DNA of 64,000 nucleotides from CAVXWV01 sp963695415 (GCA_963695415.1 CAVOGL010000007.1:434001-498000), one strand, 5' to 3'. Positions 44,023 to 54,008 are shown, numbered from the stretch's first letter. The notes: generated from the sequence alone by a model not told the origin. Program-made: numbers and translations.

Positions 44023-45582
44023 GTGCTTCCTGATCTTCGCGTACGCCAGCGCGATTATTTGCTTGAAATTTCCAGGGCGATAACTCAAGAATTGGAGTTA
44101 GAGCCATTACTCAAGAGGATCCTCGATATTTCAATCGAGATGTTAGCCGGGCAGGCAGGTCTCATCGCGTTACGTAAGGAACCAGGCGGTTGGGCTATCG
44201 CGGCTTCGAGAGGAATTTCTTCTTCTTTCCTACGCCAATTGGACCCACTTCTAACGGAAGTACCTGAAAGGGAAGAACCAGCAAGGGATGAGCTAAACGA
44301 AATCAACCGCCTCCTTCAAGGTCTGACACGCAAGGCTAGCATGGGTTTATTGACTGGTGTTGTACTACCATTGATATCCCGAAGGCAAGTTGTTGGCGTA
44401 ATATTTATTTTCAGAAATTATTCGGGTGTTTTCTCCAGCAACGATACCGCGTTACTGCAGAGTTTTGCTGACCAGGCGGCGATTGCAGTGCAAAACGCGG
44501 CTTATTACTCACAGGTCACGACTGAAAAACGCCGATTAGATGCACTACTCGATTCAGTTGCAGATGGCATATTAATCTTGGACCATAATAATGTCATCGA
44601 GGATTGCAACCCTGCGTTTTCAAAATTGTATGGTGCTTTACAGAATGATATCCGAGGCAAAAACCACCAGGAAATCATTACATTGCTGAAACCTAAGAAT
44701 GGCATAACTCTCGAGCGAGCAGAAGCGGGTGGCTGGCCTTTGTCACCCGGAGCTTCACTTTATATCGAAGGTGACTTAAACCGGAAAGATGGTGGCGTAT
44801 TGCCAGTCGGGATAACTTATGCCCCATTATTGTCACCTGAAGGCGGGTTGATGAACGTAATTGCATCAGTGCGTGATATCACTCGATTTCGAGAAGCTGA
44901 AGAATTAAAAAGTACCTTCATTTCAGTAATAAGCCACGAATTAAAAACGCCTGTAGCCTTGATAAAGGGTTATGTGGGCACATTGCGAAGAGATGATGTC
45001 TCTTGGGATAGAACCATTATCGCTGACAGCCTCGAAGTGATAGAGGAAGAGGCAGACCGCTTGACCGAATTAATTGAAAATCTGTTGGATGCATCCAGAC
45101 TGCAAGCCAGAGGTCTATCCATAAACATGTGTGACATCGCACTTGATGATCTCTCCAGGCGAATCATCGAACGATTTTCTACTCAAACGACTAACCATTC
45201 CTTTGAGTTGGATTTCGATCCCGAATTTCCGCCCGTGTTAGCTGATGAAGACCGGATCACCCAGGTTTTGTCAAATTTAGTCTCGAATGCGATCAAATAT
45301 TCACCGTCAGGCGGAGTTATCAAGATATCAGGGAGTGTCCGACCAGACGATGTTGTCATTTGTATCAGTGACCAGGGGGGAGGGATTGATCCTCGTGATG
45401 TGCCCTATGTTTTTGACCGTTTTTACCGGTCTGAAGGAACCAGCAAAACTACCAAAGGTGCCGGTTTAGGATTGTATCTGGCGAGAGCTGTTATCGAAGC
45501 ACATGATGGGAATATTTGGGTTGACCAAAGTAATTATCCAGGTGCTAAAATATGTTTTTCCTTGCCGCGTAATAATCCGTAA
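44023..45582 (+). CDS. Soluble GAF-PAS sensor histidine kinase
   Basis: 519 residues from GTG 44023. No membrane helix. GAF domain about 20-165 (QSFADQAAIAVQNAAYY at its end), PAS domain about 175-290 (LDALLDSVADGILILDHNN), HisKA with phospho-histidine in FISVISHELKTPVALIKGYV near residue 308, then HATPase: VLSNLVSNAIKYSPSG, DQGGGIDPRDVPYVFDRFYRSE and GAGLGLYLARAVIEAH. No response regulator lies beside it, so the partner is unknown. GAF/PAS suggest sensing of a small cytosolic ligand or redox state. Confidence 0.92.
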   Translation: MLPDLRVRQRDYLLEISRAITQELELEPLLKRILDISIEMLAGQAGLIALRKEPGGWAIAASRGISSSFLRQLDPLLTEVPEREEPARDELNEINRLLQGLTRKASMGLLTGVVLPLISRRQVVGVIFIFRNYSGVFSSNDTALLQSFADQAAIAVQNAAYYSQVTTEKRRLDALLDSVADGILILDHNNVIEDCNPAFSKLYGALQNDIRGKNHQEIITLLKPKNGITLERAEAGGWPLSPGASLYIEGDLNRKDGGVLPVGITYAPLLSPEGGLMNVIASVRDITRFREAEELKSTFISVISHELKTPVALIKGYVGTLRRDDVSWDRTIIADSLEVIEEEADRLTELIENLLDASRLQARGLSINMCDIALDDLSRRIIERFSTQTTNHSFELDFDPEFPPVLADEDRITQVLSNLVSNAIKYSPSGGVIKISGSVRPDDVVICISDQGGGIDPRDVPYVFDRFYRSEGTSKTTKGAGLGLYLARAVIEAHDGNIWVDQSNYPGAKICFSLPRNNP

Positions 45583-45583
45583 A

Positions 45584-45615
45584 TTCAAACTACGATTGTT
45601 TATTTTTAGTTTGAA
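45584..45615 (+). terminator. Inverted repeat after the histidine kinase gene
   Basis: TTCAAACTA (45584-45592) and TAGTTTGAA (45607-45615) with a 14-base T-rich centre. No T run follows, so termination is uncertain. Confidence 0.4.
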
Positions 45616-45654
45616 ATTACGATGACAAATGAAAACAACTTCATGGAGTAACGC

Positions 45655-46998
45655 ATGCCACAAACCAGAATAAATTGTCCCAATTGCCACCAACCAGTAA
45701 CTGCTGATATCGAGCAGTTAATAGATGTTGGTCAAAATCCTGAATTAAAACAAAGATTCTTATCTGGTATGGTCAATTATCTCGAATGCCCATTCTGCAA
45801 ATTCGAAGGAAATTTATCAACCCTTGTTGTTTATCATGATCCCGATAAAGAATTGCTTCTCCACTACATTCCAGTGGAAATGGGTCTGAAACGTGATGAA
45901 CAGGAGAAAATGATTGGCAATTTAATCAACAGGGTGGTCAACAACCTGCCTCAAGAGAAACGTAAGGCATACCTTTTCAAATCCATACAAACCTTCACCT
46001 TCCAGGGATTGGTAGAAAAGGTTTTGGAAGCCGATGGTATCACAAAGGAAATGATTGAAGCGCAGCAAAAGAAGATCGTGCTTATCCAAAAACTGTTGGA
46101 ATCAAATCCTGAAAAAATGCCGGAAATCATTCGGCAAGAAAATGACATCATCGATGAGGAATTTTTTGTGCTGTTCAGACGGTTGACAGAGGCCGCGTTG
46201 ATGGGTCAAGAAGAAGCCACAACTCAACGCTTATCGCAGGTCCAAAGAGCGCTTGTTGAAAATTCTACTTATGGAAAAGAATTAGCCGCTCGAACAATCG
46301 AGTTGCAGGAAGTTGTGAAGGAATTACAGGAAGCAGGTGATACCCTGACCCGCGAACAGCTGTTAGAGATGATTTTGAGTACACAAAGTCAAATGAGGAT
46401 TCAAGCATATGTGAGTTTGGCTCGCCCTCTTATCGATTACCCATTCTTCCAATTGTTAAGTGAAAAGATTGACCGCTCCCGCGGGGAAGGACGCACGAGG
46501 TTAGCGGAGCTACGTGATACACTGCTTGCTTTAACCAATCAATATGATCAGGAACTTGAAGCCAGGAAGAGACATTCTCGTGACGTGTTGAACCAGCTGC
46601 TAACCGAGCCGGACATACGCGCTGCAATGGAGCAGCTATTGCCTCAGATTGACAATTTCTTTATTGGTGAACTGGAAAGCGAATTGGAGTTAGCACGGAG
46701 AACTGGGGACCTGGATAGGATAGGGAAGCTTCGCCAGGTTGAAGCTATTCTTGAAGAAGCCAGCGCACCTCCCCCGGAGGTGGAATTGATAGAAAAGATG
46801 TTAGGGACCAAAGACCCGGAAGAACTTAAGGCATTTATGCAAGAAAATGAGGAAAAAATGACCCCGGAGTTGCTGGATCTGTTGGCTAATTTTTCAGCTC
46901 AAATGAATGCAAAAGAAAATCCCGAATTACATCAAAAACTTGGAGAAATTAACCGGGCAGCGATACGCTTTTCCATGGCGAAAAATTTTAATAACTAA
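45655..46998 (+). CDS. CpXC-domain protein with long helical region
   Basis: 447 residues. The N-terminal CpXC domain has two zinc-type pairs, CPNCHQ (residues 8-11 region) and CPFCKF near 44-47. The rest is strongly helical and charged (glutamate/lysine/glutamine-rich), with several leucine heptad-like stretches. ATG 45655 follows GGAG. CpXC proteins are widespread in Chloroflexi and Firmicutes and have no established function. It lies between a histidine kinase and an FHA regulator; it meets the latter convergently with a 4-base overlap. Confidence 0.8.
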   Translation: MPQTRINCPNCHQPVTADIEQLIDVGQNPELKQRFLSGMVNYLECPFCKFEGNLSTLVVYHDPDKELLLHYIPVEMGLKRDEQEKMIGNLINRVVNNLPQEKRKAYLFKSIQTFTFQGLVEKVLEADGITKEMIEAQQKKIVLIQKLLESNPEKMPEIIRQENDIIDEEFFVLFRRLTEAALMGQEEATTQRLSQVQRALVENSTYGKELAARTIELQEVVKELQEAGDTLTREQLLEMILSTQSQMRIQAYVSLARPLIDYPFFQLLSEKIDRSRGEGRTRLAELRDTLLALTNQYDQELEARKRHSRDVLNQLLTEPDIRAAMEQLLPQIDNFFIGELESELELARRTGDLDRIGKLRQVEAILEEASAPPPEVELIEKMLGTKDPEELKAFMQENEEKMTPELLDLLANFSAQMNAKENPELHQKLGEINRAAIRFSMAKNFNN

Positions 46999-47672
46999 TT
47001 TTCTCGAGGATTGTCCAGCCTGAGTCCGTGCCCTCTGACTGTGATGATATAAATGTGATCGGCGTCTATGTCAGACAAGCGGTCACGTAATCTTCTAATC
47101 AGCGCGTCAAGAGCCTGTTCAGATATTTCTACGGCTTGTTTGGCACCCCAAATACGGGTAATTAATTCCTGCCGGGGGACAACATTGCCCGCGTTTTCAT
47201 AAAGGGTTTCAAGCAAGAGGAACTGTGAAGCCGAGAGTGGTGGGTCCAGCTCTTTGTCCATTAACCACACACGATGTGAACTTGAGTCCAATACCATCCG
47301 ACTCTTTGCCGATCCTCTGTCACTGACCTCAAACTGCGACTTGTCCAGCGGCACCGTTGCATCCGAAGATAAATAAAGGAATTGCTGAACAAGGGCTATT
47401 TGTATGACATCTCCATCCTGTAATAAAGTTGGTTCGACCACCAATTCGCCATTCAGGTGGACACCATTTTTACTTCCCATATCTTCCAGATAAATCCCAT
47501 CTCCTCCAATGGTAAACCGTGCGTGGATTCGAGACACCTGCCGGTCGGGAATGACAATATCACAAGAAAGGTCTCGTCCAACTATCGTTTCCGTTGTAAT
47601 AGCTCTCTGATCACCCATCAAAGGACCGCTCTGAAAGATTAATAATGCGAAATCGTCGTTTTTTGTATCCAT
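46995..47672 (-). CDS. FHA-domain transcriptional regulator with OmpR-type winged helix
   Basis: 225 residues. The N-terminal FHA domain (about 10-100) keeps all phospho-threonine contacts: VGRD, VSRIHARF and GSKNGVHLNG. The C-terminal domain (about 125-225) is an OmpR/PhoB-type winged helix: LSASQFLLLETLYENAGNVVPRQELITRIWG and LIRRLRDRLSD...YIITVRGHGLRL. No receiver domain is present. An FHA domain binds phosphothreonine, and a Ser/Thr kinase gene lies divergently 118 bases away, so the kinase probably controls this regulator. The order differs from EmbR, which has the DNA-binding domain first and FHA last. Confidence 0.88.
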   Translation of the reverse strand: MDTKNDDFALLIFQSGPLMGDQRAITTETIVGRDLSCDIVIPDRQVSRIHARFTIGGDGIYLEDMGSKNGVHLNGELVVEPTLLQDGDVIQIALVQQFLYLSSDATVPLDKSQFEVSDRGSAKSRMVLDSSSHRVWLMDKELDPPLSASQFLLLETLYENAGNVVPRQELITRIWGAKQAVEISEQALDALIRRLRDRLSDIDADHIYIITVRGHGLRLDNPREN

Positions 47673-47688
47673 ATTTATGTCCTGACGG

Positions 47689-47698
47689 TATAATTATA
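47689..47698. promoter_or_regulatory. Palindromic TATAATTATA between divergent FHA regulator and kinase genes
   Basis: The decamer reads as a perfect -10 hexamer on both strands. On the minus strand it would place the start of transcription about 13 bases before the FHA regulator start codon. Shared control of the two genes is possible. No matching -35 is evident. Confidence 0.4.
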
Positions 47699-47790
47699 AA
47701 GCTAATAAATGAAATCGCCTTTTAATCATACTCACTCTTCTTGAAAATGCGCCGATTCAATAGAAGGGTAGTTTACCTAGTAGGTTCTTC

Positions 47791-48774
47791 ATGCCATTAA
47801 AACCAGGTGATATCCTCAGAACCCGTTACCGGGTGAAAAGGATAATTGGTCAGGGAGGCATGGGGAGCATATACCTTGCAGATGACACCCGTCTGGAAGG
47901 CAGGCTTTGCGCGCTCAAAGAAGTTGAGCATGATCGCAGTTTGCCGGAGGAATTAAACAAACAAGCCCGGGAACAATTCTTGCGGGAAGCAACCGTATTG
48001 GCAAGGTTAGATCATCAAAACCTGCCTAAAGTTTCCGATTTCTTTTCCATCGGAAATCGAGATTATCTGGTGATGGATTTTGTCCCTGGAAAAGACCTCC
48101 GTTCGTTAATGCTTGAATCGAAACAAAAAGGGAAAATCCTACCAGAAAATGATGTGTTGGCGTGGGCGAGTCAACTGGGTGATGCTTTGGACTACTTGCA
48201 CAGCCAGGAACCACCTATATTACATAGGGATTTGAAACCTAGCAACCTGAAACTCACCCCCAATGGACTACTGAAGCTGGTTGATTTCGGTCTGGTAAAA
48301 ATCTTGGCTTCAGATGAGGTGACGATCACCATTCTTCAGGGAAGAGGAACGGCTTTATACACTCCTCTCGAACAATATGGTGGAGATAATCAACATACAG
48401 ATGCCAGGAGCGATGTTTACGCTTTCGGTGCTACTTTATATCATTTATTAACGAATCAACCGCCAGTAGAGGCGAGAGAGCGATTTTTAGAGCCTGACGC
48501 ATTACCCAGTCCAAGAGAATTTAATCCAGATATCAGTTCCAGGGCGGAAAGGGCAATTATTTGGGCGATGAGCCTCCATCCTGACGATCGACCGGAAAGT
48601 GTTCAGGCATTCTTGCATGCTTTGAACGGTGACTCAACACCGAATATCGTCAAGAACAGGTCATCTCGCGTGTTTTCACCTCGCGATGTGCTCTCATTCA
48701 ATAGTGAAAGGATTTTACTTTTCGCTTCAGGCTTATTAATCATTCTCAGTTTGATTTTGACTCTGCTGCAGTAA
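47791..48774 (+). CDS. Hanks-type Ser/Thr protein kinase with C-terminal anchor
   Basis: 327 residues. A complete kinase domain: IIGQGGMGSIYLA, CALKEVE, catalytic loop HRDLKPSNLKL, DFGLVK and GTALYTPLEQYGG, DARSDVYAFGATLYHLL. One membrane helix lies at the extreme C-terminus (ILLFASGLLIILSLILTLL), with only a residue or two outside, so there is no extracellular sensor. It is divergent from the FHA-winged-helix gene, a likely substrate and effector. Confidence 0.92.
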   Translation: MPLKPGDILRTRYRVKRIIGQGGMGSIYLADDTRLEGRLCALKEVEHDRSLPEELNKQAREQFLREATVLARLDHQNLPKVSDFFSIGNRDYLVMDFVPGKDLRSLMLESKQKGKILPENDVLAWASQLGDALDYLHSQEPPILHRDLKPSNLKLTPNGLLKLVDFGLVKILASDEVTITILQGRGTALYTPLEQYGGDNQHTDARSDVYAFGATLYHLLTNQPPVEARERFLEPDALPSPREFNPDISSRAERAIIWAMSLHPDDRPESVQAFLHALNGDSTPNIVKNRSSRVFSPRDVLSFNSERILLFASGLLIILSLILTLLQ

Positions 48775-48799
48775 CCCGGATCCAAACTTCAACCCGGAT

Positions 48800-51627
48800 T
48801 TATTTTACTGTTGACTGATTAACCCGCCTGACAACTATATACCTCCAAATCACCCCTAAAAACAAACCGAACAAACAACCCAACAGTGAGATCACAAGCA
48901 CTCCTTGGGCAATGGAGGTTGTAGTGAATGAACTGCTGCCTGGTAATTCCAGTACCAGGTATATGTAAGCGAGAGTCCCACCAATAAACACCAGGAATCC
49001 TATTCGAACACCCCAGCGAGAGAGACCACTCCCTGCGAGTATGCGGAAAATCCCCCAACCAAGGATGGAGGAAATCAGAATGGCGATTGCCCAGTCGACG
49101 ATGGCTGGCGTTTGCGTTGGCGCAACTGGTGCAGTGGTTGGTTGAATGGGAATCCTGGTATGAGTAGGTGTTGGTGAAGGGGTCTCTGTTGGGGTCATGG
49201 TTGGGGAGGGAGTCTCCTCTTCACCCAAAGGTACAGGTACTTCCAACCGGAGAGGATCCGATATTGCCTGTTCACTCTGAGCGCGAAATTCATGAGTGCC
49301 AGTTGCTGTGATCAAGAAAGACGTCTTAGCAATACCGGCTTGGGTGAATTCGGTCTGGCGCGCATTTTGTGGATCTCCATTGATCATGAGAGAAAATTCG
49401 ACAGCCGTTCCGTCAGGAACAGGTCTGCCATTACTATCGACGATTATGCCTGTGCGTAAATTTACGGCATCGCCGGTGTTGAAAATAACGGGTGGATTGG
49501 GTGTAGGCGTTTGCAGGTCAACAACTTCATCCTCTTCGCCTGGAATATCGTATTCTAATTGTATGATCTGTGCAGGATCAGGAAACAGGGCTTCATTGAG
49601 TTCGTAATAAATACCTGGAACAGATACTGGCAAAGATCCAGTTGCCGCTATCTCATCAAACAAGAGATATGCGGCAATATCTAACGCTTGCCCAGTTTTA
49701 TTAAATAATCCATAATATGCGGTTAATTTCGAAATATCTGTCGCGTCCAGATAATAGGGAGCATTCAGGGAAAAAACTACCAATTTCTTCCCCTGGATTA
49801 AGTCTGGTCGTCTTACCAGGAAGCGGCTGAGGGTTTTATAGGTCGGATATTCGCTAGAGTTATCCGTCATTAAGAAGATTATCCAATGCGAGAGACCAAT
49901 CCTGCGTTCCATCACTTCTTTTGCGGACCGGTTATCGAGTAATGATTCCAAATCCATCATACTGAAGGATACCAGGTTACTGGCAACTACTTGACGTCCG
50001 GCGTTTGGACCGTATCGCCGGAGAATTATTTCTTCCAAATCGGTTACGCCTATTTGGTATTGTTCGCTGCAAGAAGTGCATTGAACCTGTGGTCTTGAAT
50101 CGGTGATGAAAACCATACGGTCGGTACGACTTGGCGGATCTGGCAGGACCTCATCAAGGTCTGCCTTAGTCGGGTTGATCAATGAAGCCGCATCCCTGGT
50201 GATATCAAAAACGGTTTGCCCGGTTTGATCACTGGCTCTTACCGGAGTTCCTGACGGATAAACAAGTGAAGGAATAAAGACCGAATAAAGTTGAAATTTT
50301 TTCGTCAAAATTCTGGCAACTGCGTCATCCACCCTTTGAGCAAAAGATGGATCTTCCCTGTATTTCTGCGCATAATGTGTGAAAGTGTTGATGGTTGCAG
50401 TGAGTTGATCTTCTTGATCCTGGGTTGTAAAATCGCTTACATAAAGAAGATCATTTCCTGCCAGCAAGGCATTAAGTAAGACCCGCTTAGGATCAAAACT
50501 CTGGTTGATCAGATCCAGATACAGCCTGAGGGCTTTTCCCCCAAGGTCATCCGACACAAGCAGTCCACCGCTCTCACGCCAAAGATTGATGGGTTCTAGT
50601 AAAACGAGATTCTGGAGTGCTATTGGATCCAGGCTAATTGGTCTGGTTGTCGCTCTTGGCGCATTGTCTTCGAAGCCCTGGAATCGGATATGAGAGACAT
50701 ATAAACCATCAACCATGTGTTCAGGTGTTGGAGCATTCCCTGTAACGGCATAAAATGGAATCAGGTCAAAATTTTTGATTTCATTCAACGATTTGCGAAC
50801 AGTTGCTACCTCATCTTCGGGGATTCGGTCTGCGCTGCCGTAGCCAGGGAAAAATTTCGCTACTACCAGCATATCTTTCGCGCTTCCCTCATGTAGTCCA
50901 TTTACAAAAGCCTGTCCCATTTGGGATACCCAAAAAGAGTCCCCCCGAAAGTCCTGGTTCCCATATCGATAGCTACTTCTGGATGTGGTGTTTCCAGAAT
51001 ATCTAATGAGGGTCCTATCAATAAGTTGAAACCCAAACTGGATAATTCTCGACCCAGAACGCTGCCTGCTTTCCTGGCGTTATCAGGCTGCCATGTAGCA
51101 CCAATTGTCAGGGGAGTAGGCAGACGGGTCAACTCGCTGAAAATCTGGTCATATGGTGAACCATCGCCTTCCTGAGAAATTCCAACCATCAGAGGGATAA
51201 ATGATGGTCTGAAACTCTCACCAGATAGGGTATCTACCTGTTCAACCCTTGAGGAATCCCATTCGATTTGTTGAAGTTGGGAAATTAATGACTGTGTATT
51301 TTCGAGGATATCACCATTATCATCAAAGTTATCATTTTGGGCTTTAAGAATCACACCACCGATGTGATATTGGCTAATTAATTGTTCAATGGCTGATCCT
51401 GTGAGAGCGGTATTGCCGTTAAAACTTATCAGGAAAAGCTGCCCAATTTTTTCTTCAGGTGTTAACTGGTTGAGTAATGATTCAACCTGGGTTGATGGTG
51501 TGAAGGATCCAGATTTGTGGGTACTGGCAAATATCGTTCTATAGTTTGAGAATTGCCCTAACGAAAAAAAAACAAGCAGAGTAATTGGTAATAAGATCTT
51601 GAACCTGAAGAATAATTTTTTTACCAT
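48800..51627 (-). CDS. GH3-like (NagZ-related) membrane-anchored protein with altered active site; one apparent frameshift
   Basis: Two frames (51627-50902 and 50920-48800) join if one C is restored to the C6 run at 50941-50946; the repaired product is about 942 residues. A signal/anchor helix starts it. A GH3 barrel follows (TPEEKIGQLFLISFNG, then KFFPGYGSADRIPED and LLVSDDLGGKALRLYLD). The nucleophile aspartate of SDDLG is kept, but the family's KHFPGHG...D-S/T-H loop with the acid/base histidine is replaced, so hydrolase activity is doubtful. Next come a flavodoxin-like region, an Ig-like domain (GIIVDSNGRPVPDGTAVEF), a Pro/Thr linker and three C-terminal helices. It is downstream of the CoA-transferase gene by 3 bases. 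Confidence 0.8.
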
Positions 51628-51630
51628 ATA

Positions 51631-52494
51631 CTATGCTACTGCCCTCGCAGTCTCCTGCATAATAATTTGGCGGAGCAATTTCCGTCGGGCGGACCCCTGG
51701 AGTGATTCTAAATTACGGATTCCCATGGGATCTATATCATTACGTAGCAATTTGAGCTCATCGTAACCCGGCAATGGTGTTTCTCTGAGGTTGTCAGCAA
51801 TTTTTATGGGGAATCCTGTCCTTGATTGCACCTTTTCAACACTAACCCCAGGATGTAATGTGATTAAGCGCATTTCTCCGTCAAAAAAATCGAATTGACC
51901 TAAATCAGTTACCAAGAAAGCAGGACCTTTGCCCGTTGTTCGTTCATTAACGTGACCTAATCCTGAACGAAAATCCAAATCAGGCACGAAAACAATCCTG
52001 GAATGCCTGGGAACATACAGGTAATTTGAACTTGAAAAAACAGTCATATCGGGGATACCGCCAGTACCCGGGAGCCTCAAACGAGGTGAGTGAAAATCCT
52101 TGCCGAAAGCTATATTGTTAAAGTTTCCTTTCATATCTACCTGAGCAGGTCGGAAAAATTCTTTCGGACGTATCCAAGGAAGAAATTCTGCAGCCACATC
52201 GACAAAACTGATATTCTTAATGTTCCTTTCGATCCATAATTCTTCTACATGTGATAAGCCGATAGGTGCCGGTGACCGGCATATACCTTGCCCTATGGCA
52301 GATGCGAAATACAGATTTGGTGCATGAGTTTGCCTGGCAAGGATGAAAGCTGCAGCAATCATTGGTGTCGCCAATCCTTGAACGACAACTTCCCCATCGT
52401 TAATCTGCCTCGAGAGACAGAATACCATTATCTCATCGGGTGTTATTTCCAAAGGATTTTGGTTATCAATATCGTTATTGTCTGATACTTTCAA
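51631..52494 (-). CDS. CoA-transferase family I subunit (beta-like), without partner
   Basis: About 287 residues from TTG 52494-52492, preferred because AGGA precedes it; the frame is open further upstream but inside the previous gene. It overlaps the glycerophosphodiesterase gene by 20 bases. The fold matches the B subunit of glutaconate-type CoA-transferases: VVVQGLATPMIAAAFILARQTHAP, SAIGQGICRSPAP, SNYLYVPRHSRIVFVPDLDF, LVTDLGQFDF...LITLHPGVSVEKVQSRTGF. Such enzymes act as two-subunit complexes, and no A subunit is in the window. The actual acyl-CoA substrate is unknown. Confidence 0.75.
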   Translation of the reverse strand: MKVSDNNDIDNQNPLEITPDEIMVFCLSRQINDGEVVVQGLATPMIAAAFILARQTHAPNLYFASAIGQGICRSPAPIGLSHVEELWIERNIKNISFVDVAAEFLPWIRPKEFFRPAQVDMKGNFNNIAFGKDFHSPRLRLPGTGGIPDMTVFSSSNYLYVPRHSRIVFVPDLDFRSGLGHVNERTTGKGPAFLVTDLGQFDFFDGEMRLITLHPGVSVEKVQSRTGFPIKIADNLRETPLPGYDELKLLRNDIDPMGIRNLESLQGSARRKLLRQIIMQETARAVA

Positions 52495-53230
52495 GTGTTT
52501 TCCTCGCCAGAATGGGATCGTCAGTGAATATTCCATCGATACCAAACGAGAACAATTTCTCCATAGTCTCTTTATCATTAACGGTATAGACCAATGTCTT
52601 TTTACCCCTGCTGTGAATTTTTTCTACCAGGGATTTGGTCACATCGTTTTTTTCGAGATTGAGGGATTTGTATGAAAGGAGGAGACCTAACCTGGAACGG
52701 GCTAAATAACCAGATTTCCCAGGAAGTGCTAGTAGACCAATGGGCGCATCTGGCAGTAATTTCCTGATTCGAACCAACACGATAGGATTGAAAGAGGAGA
52801 AGAAGACTCTTTGATCGAGTTGATGTTGAAGCACAACTTCAGCCGTATATCTTGCAAGTTCATCGATCGGAGTGCTGTAATTTGTCAGTTCGATGTTTAC
52901 ATAAGTTATTTTACCGACTTGCGCTAACACTTCGTCCAGGGTGGGAACTTTTTCACCTTTGAATTCGACATCGAAATGGCTGCCGCAGTCTAGTTTCCTG
53001 ATCTCCGACAGTAATAGATCTTTCACATAACCGCTGCCGTTGGTCGTCCTGTTAACGGTTTGGTCGTGCATGACGATCACCTGGTTGTCTTTGGTTAATT
53101 TTACATCCAGCTCGATCGCGTCCGCTTCCTGTTTTAACGCAAGTGAGAATGCAGCCAATGAATTTTCTGGCGCGTACGCACTGGCTCCTCGATGGGCGAT
53201 GATGAATGGTTTTGGGAGCTGGTTTAACAA
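52475..53230 (-). CDS. Glycerophosphodiester phosphodiesterase
   Basis: 251 residues of the GDPD TIM-barrel family. HRGASAYAPENSLAAFSLAL holds the first catalytic histidine, IELDVKLTKDNQVIVMHD the metal-binding glutamate/aspartate and second histidine. The end is GIDGIFTDDPILARK. No signal peptide, so it is cytosolic and hydrolyses glycerophosphodiesters to glycerol-3-phosphate and an alcohol. It is first in a unit with the CoA-transferase and GH3-like genes. Confidence 0.93.
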   Translation of the reverse strand: MLNQLPKPFIIAHRGASAYAPENSLAAFSLALKQEADAIELDVKLTKDNQVIVMHDQTVNRTTNGSGYVKDLLLSEIRKLDCGSHFDVEFKGEKVPTLDEVLAQVGKITYVNIELTNYSTPIDELARYTAEVVLQHQLDQRVFFSSFNPIVLVRIRKLLPDAPIGLLALPGKSGYLARSRLGLLLSYKSLNLEKNDVTKSLVEKIHSRGKKTLVYTVNDKETMEKLFSFGIDGIFTDDPILARKTLESIRQ

Positions 53231-53324
53231 GCTGATTCTCCTCTGATTTGATTATAGCATGCGACTAAATTGGATGTGATAAAATTACGCTCGTTTAATA
53301 AAGCCCGAGCTCAAAGGAAATAAC

Positions 53325-54008
53325 TTGAAAGTTAGTGTCATCATACCTGCTTACAACGAAAGCAAAACGATTGAGGAGACGATTTCCCGTGTCCTGAAGA
53401 CAGGAATTCCAAACGAAATTATCGTTGTAGATGATGGTTCTTTTGACAGCACCCCCCAAATCCTCGATGGGTTGGAGCAGAAAGGCTTGATTACCCTTGT
53501 TAAGCATGAAAAGAACCAGGGGAAAGGTGCCGCAGTCGTCTCAGGAATAGGGAAGGCAACGGGCGACGTGGTCATCATCCAGGATGCGGATCTTGAGTAT
53601 GACCCGCGAGATTATCCAGCGTTAATAAATCCGATCGAGGAAAATCTTGCTGATGTTGTTTTTGGCTCTAAATTCTTAGGCGCACCGCGACGACCAACCA
53701 TGTATTGGCATATGGTTGCAAATAAGTTATTGACTTTGCTGACAAATATTCTTTACAATAACATCCTCACGGATATGGAAACCGGTTATAAAGTCTTCAG
53801 GCGTGATGTGGTGAGTGATTTAGAAATTCATGCGCGCGGTTTTGAATTTGAGCCTGAATTCACTGCCAAAGTGTTGAAAAAGAAAGTTAATATTTACGAA
53901 GTTCCCATACGTTTTACCCCGCGTTCGTACGATGAAGGGAAGAAAATTAAACTGAAGGATGCTTTCCTGGCAATATGGGCGCTTGTCAAGTATCGATTTG
54001 TAAATTAA
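53325..54008 (+). CDS. Family 2 glycosyltransferase, dolichyl-phosphate-mannose-synthase-like
   Basis: 227 residues with a TTG start at 53325 behind AAGGAAA. SVIIPAYNESKTIEETISRVL, VVDDGSFDSTPQIL, IIQDADLEYDPRDY and GSKFLGAPRRP are GT2 motifs. Near the end ETGYKVFRRDVV and EFEPEFTAKVLKKK are typical of polyprenyl-phosphate sugar synthases. There are no membrane helices. It would charge a polyprenyl phosphate with one sugar for later transfer outside. It is convergent with recJ. Confidence 0.88.
   Translation: MKVSVIIPAYNESKTIEETISRVLKTGIPNEIIVVDDGSFDSTPQILDGLEQKGLITLVKHEKNQGKGAAVVSGIGKATGDVVIIQDADLEYDPRDYPALINPIEENLADVVFGSKFLGAPRRPTMYWHMVANKLLTLLTNILYNNILTDMETGYKVFRRDVVSDLEIHARGFEFEPEFTAKVLKKKVNIYEVPIRFTPRSYDEGKKIKLKDAFLAIWALVKYRFVN

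Noticed and set aside
48775..48800. Direct repeat AACCCGGAT between the kinase and GH3-like gene ends
   Set aside because: Only two short copies; no sign of a mobile-element target duplication or array.
49130..49210. Repetitive region read as a possible DNA repeat
   Set aside because: It encodes the Thr/Pro linker of the GH3-like protein; the repeat is a result of amino-acid composition.
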